Positions 54,175-61,200 of a stretch of DNA of 64,000 nt are shown in pieces; within the stretch, counting starts at the first letter, position 1, and every line of letters starts with the position of its first letter. A program made the translations under genes and the position numbers. Source of the stretch: Saccharothrix saharensis (lineage in GTDB: Bacteria; Actinomycetota; Actinomycetes; Mycobacteriales; Pseudonocardiaceae); NCBI RefSeq assembly GCF_006716745.1, contig NZ_VFPP01000001.1:5529386-5593385 (forward strand), given 5' to 3'. Under the pieces are notes generated by a model. That model had not been told where the DNA came from, ran no database searches, and was given only the letters and a program-made list of their open reading frames with translations.

Positions 54175-54585
54175 TCAGTCGGTGATGTTCGGGTCGAAGG
54201 TGAAGATCACGTACGTGCCGAGGGCGATGATCAGCACCATCGAGACGTAGAGCAGCACCTTGAGCCAGAACCGGGTCGCGTCCTTGCGGGCGTAGTCGTT
54301 GATCACGGTGCGCAGGCCGTTGCCGCCGTGGATCTGGGCCAGCCACAGCATCGCCAGGTCCCAGAACTGCCAGAACGGCGAGGCCCACCGGCCCGCGACG
54401 AATCCGAAGTTGATGCGGTGCACGCCGCCGTCGAGGATGTTCATGATGAACAGGTGTCCGAGCACCAGCACCACCAGGGCGACGCCCGAGATGCGCATGA
54501 ACAGCCAGCTGTAGAGCTCGAAGTTGCTGCGGCGGGCGGCGGGGCGGCGCGGTGCGCGCGGCTTGGCCAGGGTCAGTTCGCTCAT
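54175..54585 (-). CDS. sdhD: Succinate dehydrogenase membrane anchor SdhD
   Basis: A 136-residue anchor with three helices (ISGVALVVLVLGHLFIMNIL, WDLAMLWLAQIHGGNGLRTV, LLYVSMVLIIALGTYVIF). His residues in the first two helices (GHLFIM, IHGGNG) are candidates for heme or quinone contact. With SdhC it forms the membrane domain where quinone is reduced. ATG 54585 lies 2 bases after the sdhC stop. Confidence 0.92.
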   Translation of the reverse strand: MSELTLAKPRAPRRPAARRSNFELYSWLFMRISGVALVVLVLGHLFIMNILDGGVHRINFGFVAGRWASPFWQFWDLAMLWLAQIHGGNGLRTVINDYARKDATRFWLKVLLYVSMVLIIALGTYVIFTFDPNITD

Positions 54586-54587
54586 GA

Positions 54588-55013
54588 TCAGTGACCCCCA
54601 CCGAGCAGGTCGGTAACCGTGCGGACCAGCATGTAGTAGGTGCCGGGGATCATCACCAGCACCCAGACGACGAGCACCGCCCACAGCATCTGCTTCTGGT
54701 AGCGCGCGCCCTTCTCCCAGAAGTCGACGAGCATCACCCGGATGCCGTTGAGCGCGTGGTAGAGGACCGCGCCGACCAGGCCGACCTCGAACAGGTTGAC
54801 GATCGGGTTCTTGTAGGTCTCGATGACCTTGTCGTACGCGTCCGGCGACACCCGCACCAGTGCGGTGTCCAGGACGTGCGCGAACAGGAAGAAGAACGTC
54901 AACACACCGGTGATGCGGTGGGCGACCCAGGACCACATCCCCAGGTCGCCGCGGTAGAGCGTTCCGCCCCCTTTAGAGGTGCCCGCCCGCTCGGGTGCGG
55001 TGGTGCCGGCCAT
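54588..55013 (-). CDS. sdhC: Succinate dehydrogenase cytochrome b subunit SdhC
   Basis: A 141-residue first gene of the sdhCDAB operon. The family motif SWVAHRITGVLTFFFLFAHV provides the conserved Ser/Arg and His near the heme and quinone site. Three helices follow the pattern of type B cytochrome b556 subunits, including VGAVLYHALNGIRVMLVDFW with the axial His. ATG 55013 is chosen with GGAGG (complement of 55023-55027) upstream; an upstream TTG at 55019 is less likely. The 232 bases upstream should hold the operon promoter, but I see no convincing -35/-10. Confidence 0.92.
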   Translation of the reverse strand: MAGTTAPERAGTSKGGGTLYRGDLGMWSWVAHRITGVLTFFFLFAHVLDTALVRVSPDAYDKVIETYKNPIVNLFEVGLVGAVLYHALNGIRVMLVDFWEKGARYQKQMLWAVLVVWVLVMIPGTYYMLVRTVTDLLGGGH

Positions 55014-55245
55014 GCGCAACGGCCTCCAGCGTCAGTGGTGGACTGGTCTCCGGTACGTGCGTACTCGGACCTTGACCTCCGGATGCTAGACCCGCTCGAG
55101 CCACCCGACCCAACAGCCCGACCCGTCTGTGAGCGACGAGACACCAGGCGGTCACTGGATCGATTCTCCTCACCGGGTGACGCGTCCGGCTGTGCGGTGC
55201 CGGTCACTCCGACGGGTGACCGGCACCGTCCACTGGGGACCTCGT

Positions 55246-58200
55246 TCAGCGCGGTCGGTAGGTGGCCACCCCGTGCACGACGGCCAGGTCGACGTGCACC
55301 TCGGGCTGGACCGGACCGGTGAACGGCGGCAGTCGCAGCGGTTGGGGCACGCCGGGCAGGTGGATGACGAGGTTCACCCCCAGGCGGGTGGCGATGAGCC
55401 GGCCGGCGAGGTCGCGGGCGTTGCCGGCCCGGGCGTTCTCCGCCGGGTCCTGGAGCGACCAGTTCAGGTTCTCCACCAGCGCGCCGTACAGGTGGGTGCG
55501 GCGCATCGGGTGGGTGGCGGTGAACTCGGCCACGTGCTCGGGGAGGCCGGTGGCGGCGGTCACCACTTCGTGGCGGAGGTTCACCGGCGGGATGTTGGCG
55601 ACCTGCGCGACCGCCGCGAACAGACCGCCCGGGGCCGGTGGTGGCGCGGTGGGCAGGAGGTCGTTCGCGGTGAAGCGGAGGTGCTGGAACGCTTCGTCGA
55701 CCAGCGTCGGGGCCACCCGCGGCGGGGCCGGGACGTGGGGTGGCGGCACGATCGGGGTGTTCGGAGTGGACGGTCCGCCCGTGGTGGGTGGGATTGGCGC
55801 GGGTTGGGGCGGTGCCGGGGTGGTGGTGGTGGCCGGCGGTGGTGCCTGGGGTGGCGCCGGGCGGGTGCGGGTGGTGGTCGGTTGGGCGCCGGTGGTCGTG
55901 GACGTCGTGGTGGTCGTGCCGGTGGTCGCGGAAGTGGTGGTGGTGCCCGGGTCGGCCGGTGGGGTCGTGGTCGGGGTGTTCTGCCGGTTGAAGTCGGCGA
56001 TTCGTTGGTCGACTTCGATGCGGGCGTTCCACCAGTCGCGCTGGAGTGCGTCGGCGGCGGTGCGGCGGTTGTCCAGGGTGACCTCGGCCGCGGTGATCTC
56101 GGCTTCCAGGGCCGCGATGGTCTGCTCGACCTGCTGGTGCGCCCGCTGGGCGGCGTCACGCGCGGTCCCCGCGCGGGCGGCGGCGTCGCGGCCGTTGTCC
56201 AGCGCGGTGCCGGCGTTGTCCAGCCGGCCCTGGAGGGTGTCCAGGTTGCCGTCGGCCACGTCCAGGTCGCTCTGGGCCCGGCTCGCGGCGCGGCCCGCGT
56301 CATCGGCCTTCCGCTGGAGGTCCGCCTGCGTCCCGACCGCCTTCCCGTGCTCGGCCCGCGCCCGGTCGGCGACCTCGGTCGCCGTGCCGACCTCCGCCTC
56401 CCGGGCGTCACGCGCGGCACGGGCGTTGTCGACCTCGCCGACCAGGTCCTTGACCGCCTGGTCGGTGGCGATCGGCGGTGCGTCCTCGGCCCGGTTGTCC
56501 AGGTAGGTGTCGAGGTTGCCCTGGGCGACGTCCAGCGCCGCCTGCGCGTCGTCCAGCCTGGTTTGCGCCGCCTCGACCTCCAGGTTCGCCGCCGCCAGGT
56601 CACGCGCGGTGGCCCGCACGTCGGCGTCGGCGTCGCCCAGGGCGTCCCGGGCGGCCTGGTGGGCCGCGTCGAGCCGAGCGGCCTGCTCGCGCAGGTCCGC
56701 GACCACGCCGGCGGCGTCGTCCCGCAGGGTCCGCGCGTCCCGGACGGCCTGCTCCAGGGCGGGCACGGTGCCGTTCTTCGCGGTGAAGTCGCCGATCGCG
56801 TCGTTGTGCCGCCCCTGCGACTCGGTCAGGTCCCGCTGGAGCCGGGCGACCTCGGCGGCCACCCGGTTGATCACGGTCTGCGCGTCGTGCCGCGCCCGGT
56901 CGACCTCGAGCTCGGCGTCACGCCACGCCTTCGCCGTGTCCTTGACCGCGGTCTGCGCGTCGCTCAGCTCGGCGCCCAGGTCACGACCCAGCACGGCCTC
57001 CGCCTCCGGCGACGGCATGCGCACCGACGCCGAGCCGGGCACGGCCAGGTCGACCACGCCGGTCCGGCCGCCGATCGTGGCGACCACGCGGTACTCGACG
57101 TCGAACTCGACCAGGCCGGTGCGGCCCTGCGGCTTGAGGTTGTTGACCTTGTTGTGGGTCGCGCCGCCGGACAGCGCCTCGGCGTCCTCGGCGGCGTGCC
57201 GGGTCTCGACGCCGCCGGTGGTGAAGCCGGCCGTGTCCTTCGGGTCCTGGTTCCGCTCGACCGCGGCGCTGCCGGTCGCCCAGCCCGCCGACACGTCACC
57301 CGTCTCGCTGTGCTTGGCCTCACCGGAGGTCGTGCTGACCGACGACTTCGGGTTCTCCAGGTTCACGCCGTCGCTCAACCCGCCCAGGCGCGGGTTGACC
57401 AGCTTGGCGTACACCTTCACGTCGGCGTGCTGCCCGAACGTCAACGCGGCCTCGTGCAGGCCGGGCACGTCCAGCGGCCCGTCCAGCATCCCCGGCAGGG
57501 CGGCCTGGAGGTTCTCCGAGCTCAGCGTGGACAGCAGGGTGTTCAGCGAACCCGTGCCCTTGCCGGTGATGCCCTGGTTCGCGCCCGCCGCCGTCAACGC
57601 CTGGATCGCCGCCGCGCGCAGGTCCCGCGCACCGCGCAGGTTCTCCACCGAGGCCTTGCCCGGCAGCGCGGACGGGGTGCCGCTCCGCTGCCAGGTCGTC
57701 GCCGCCTGCGGCGTGCCCTGCGCGGCCGGCTGCGCGGTCGTGGTGGACGAGTAGCCGGCGGGCGGCGTGGCGGCCGGGGTGAACACCTTCTGGTTGTCCG
57801 CGTGCAGCCGCACGCCGATGTCCTGCGGTTGGCCGGTGGCGCGGGTGACGACCTGGTCGCCCTTCTCCACCACCAGCTCGAACTCGATCGGCACGGTGTA
57901 CTTCGCCGCCGGGCCGCCGGCCGCGTGCAGGTGGCCGAACTGCACCGTGGTGGCCTTGGTGACGGTGCTGCTGTGCTGCTGGCCGACGTTCGCCGCCGCG
58001 ATCACGCCGACGCCGCCGGAGACGTTCGGGTTCGCGCTGCCCGGCTGCGCCAGGCCCGGTGACTTGAGGCCCACGCCCCACCCGGTGGCCCGGCCCTGCC
58101 CGTCGGTGACCTTCCGCCCGCCCGCGATCGTGTGCTCCATGTCGACGCCGTCGTTCACGACGCCGGCGAAGCTCGGCGGGTCCGTGATCCGCGCCTTGAG

Positions 58201-61200
58201 CGTGACCTGGTAGGTGTCCTTGCCGAACGTGCCCGGCTGGTGCAGCAGCAGCGGCACGCCGCCGTCCAGCGCGCTGTCGATCATCGCCTTGACGCTCGTC
58301 GGCGACGTGAAGTCGACCAGCCGCTGGAAGTTGTTCATCGAGTCCTTGAGCACCGAGTCCGGCACCAGGTCGCTCTTGAACCGGCCGCCCGTCTGCTCGT
58401 TCAAGTCCTTGATCAACCCCGAGACCACGCCGGACAGGTCCGGTGCGGTGTCCAGCGTGCTCAGGCCGAGCGAGCTCGGGTGGTCCGGGGTGAGCGTCGC
58501 GGGCGGCGTCATCGTGCCGAACGCGGGCGGCGGCGTCTTCGGCTGCACGTTCGGCAGCACGCCCAGCTCCCGCGCCACGTCCTCGCTGACCCGCACGAAC
58601 ACGCCACCGGGCAGGGTGACCTTCGCGCCCTCCACCCGCGGGGTGCCGCCGTAGACGACGTTGCCCGACCGGCTCTCCCCGACCAGCGTCACGTCCGCGT
58701 CGAGCTGGATCAGCACGGTCCGCGCGCTCGGCGGGGTGACGAAGTTGCGGTCGACGCTGCCGGTGACCTCGGTCGCGCTCGTCTTCGACGACGAGAACGG
58801 CGTCACCTTGCCCGCCACGGCCACGCCGCCCGAGCCCGACGCCGGTTTCGGCTGGCCCGCGGGCGGCGGCGCCACGTTCGGCTTCACGGGCACGTTGACG
58901 CCGCCGGTCAGGTCGACGGTGTGGCTGCTGGTCTTCGCGTCACCCGCCTTGTAGCCGCCGGTGACCGCGTTCTCGGTGCCGGTGTCGTCCGAGATCGACA
59001 CCAGCTTCGGGTTGCCCAGCTCGATCGCCATGCCGATGGCGCCGGAGCGGTCGGTGACCCGGCGGCCGTACTTCAGGCCGTTCTCCTGCATGCCGGTCTC
59101 GGTCAGCTTGCGCAGGTTCGCCTTGATGCTCTCCGGGCTGAACAGCTTGTCGATCTGGTTGCGCGCCTCCGTGCCGGGCACGGTCAGCGACGAGTCGCCC
59201 TTCGCCGCCCGGTTCAGCGCCTCGATCGCCTGGTCGCGCACGGTCTCGGTGTTGACCACCGCTTCGACGTGCAGGAAGTCCGGCGCGGGCGGTCGGGGCG
59301 TCGGCGGGTTGAGCAGCTGCTTGATCGTCGGCGGCTGGTCCAGCCTGGTGGCGACCGGCGTGCCGGGCCGGAAGCCCGACGGGTCGTTGTCCAGCGACGA
59401 GCTGTCCGACACCCACAGGTGCACCGGACCGCGGATCTGGTCCAGGTTCGCCACGCCGGGCGGGTTGGGACCGCCGGTCTTGGCGACCAGCTTCGGCTCG
59501 GGCACCTGCAGGAACGGCGAGCCGGGCGTGACCCGCTTGACCCATGCCCGGTTGCGGCTGAACGTGGTGATCTCGACGTCGAACTCCAGGTCCTGCGAGA
59601 AGACCTGGGCGTTCGGGCTGCCGACGTTCAGGCCGGTGCTGGTCACCGTCGCGCCGCCGGTGTTCTTGCTGCCCCACCCGTAGGTGTACTTCGCGCCGAA
59701 CTGGGGCGTCGGCGTGAGCGAGGCGTTCCCGGTCTTGACGGGGAAGGTGACCTTGCCCTCGACGCCGACGTTGACCGACTTCTGCGTGGCGGTCGTGCTG
59801 TCCAGCTTCGGTGCGGTGTTCGCCGAACCGCGCACGTTGCGCGCGTCGACCTGACCGAGGTGGCTGGTGTTGGCCGGCCGGGCGCGGACGGTGATGTTGA
59901 CGTAGTCGTTGGTGCTCAGGCCGCGCCTCTTGAGCTGCACCTGCACGCCCTGGCCGAGCAGGCTGTCCATCTTGGTCTTCAACGCGGTCGGCGACAGCTC
60001 CGCGTCGAGCTTGCGCTGGTTGGCCATGGCCTCGGCGACGTCGGCCAGGCCCTGGCCCTTGCGCGCGCCGGCGTCCGGGGCGTTCCAGCCGGGCAGGAAC
60101 TTCGCGAAGCCCGGCAGGTCACGCAACGTGGCCTGGACCTGCGCCTGCACCTGCGCGCCCGGCCCGAACTCGCCGACCTTGACGTTGCCCGCCGCCAGGT
60201 CCGCGGCCAGGTAGGGCGGGAGGTACTTGGTGCCCGCCGTGCCCGGCTTGGTCAGCCCGGCGTCGGTGCCCGGCGGCACCGGCAGGGTCAACGCCGCCGC
60301 TTCGGGCAGGCCGACCCGCATGTAGGTGGTGACCGGCATGACGACGTCCGCGCCGTTCGGCGTGCGGATGTGGACGTTCGCGGTCACCTTGTACAGGCCC
60401 ACGTCACCCTTGAGCTGGATGCCGGTGCGGGTGCTGGAGGTGGTGCCCGAGTTCGACGTCTCGACGGTGCGGGCCGAGTAGCCGCCGGTGACGCCCGCCG
60501 CGCCGCCGATCACGTTCGGCAGGCCCATGCCGCCGCCGACACCGGCCGCGATGTCGAAGCCGGCCTTCGTGGTGGTGGACAGGGTGCTGCCGGTCGACTG
60601 CGACTCGTGCAGCCGCAGCTGGCCCGCGTTGGCGGTGCCGACCAGCTCGGCGGTCAGCAGGGTGGCCTTCATCTGCACGGCGTTGGCCTTGCTGCCGTGC
60701 GGGCTGATCAGGTCCGGCGAGGTGACCCAGCCGCCCAGCATCGCGCCCAGGTTGTCGCGCACGGTGGTGGGGTTGAGGAAGTCCTGCAACGCGGTGCGGC
60801 CCGGCGCGCCGATCCTGGTGATCGACGGGTGCATCTTCGCGGCGACGTCGGCGAACGCCTGCTTCGCGTCGAAGTCGGTGACCGCCTCGGGCGCCGGGTG
60901 CTCCAGCTTCGCGCCCCAGCCCGGCGGCAGCGCCGCGGCCGGTTGGGCGTTGCCGGAGCTCGCGATGGTCTCCAGGTCGTTCGGCACGGCGAGCGTGATG
61001 CCGCCGTTGACCACCTGGGTGGGTCGCGCGGTGCCGTTGGCGGCGGTCAGCGTGATCTCGAACGAGACCGGCACGTCGACGTTCGTGGAGCTCTCGCCGC
61101 CGCGGATGATCCGCTGGTCCACCGTGCCGGAGGACGTGTTCAGCGTGGTGGCGGGGGTGGCGAGCTGCACCTTGCCCGCGAGGGAGCCGTACGGGCCGAC

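Noticed and set aside
55083..55113. sdhCDAB promoter (TTGGGT ... TAGCAT on the minus strand)
   Set aside because: The 19-base spacer and weak -35 match make it no better than chance in this composition.
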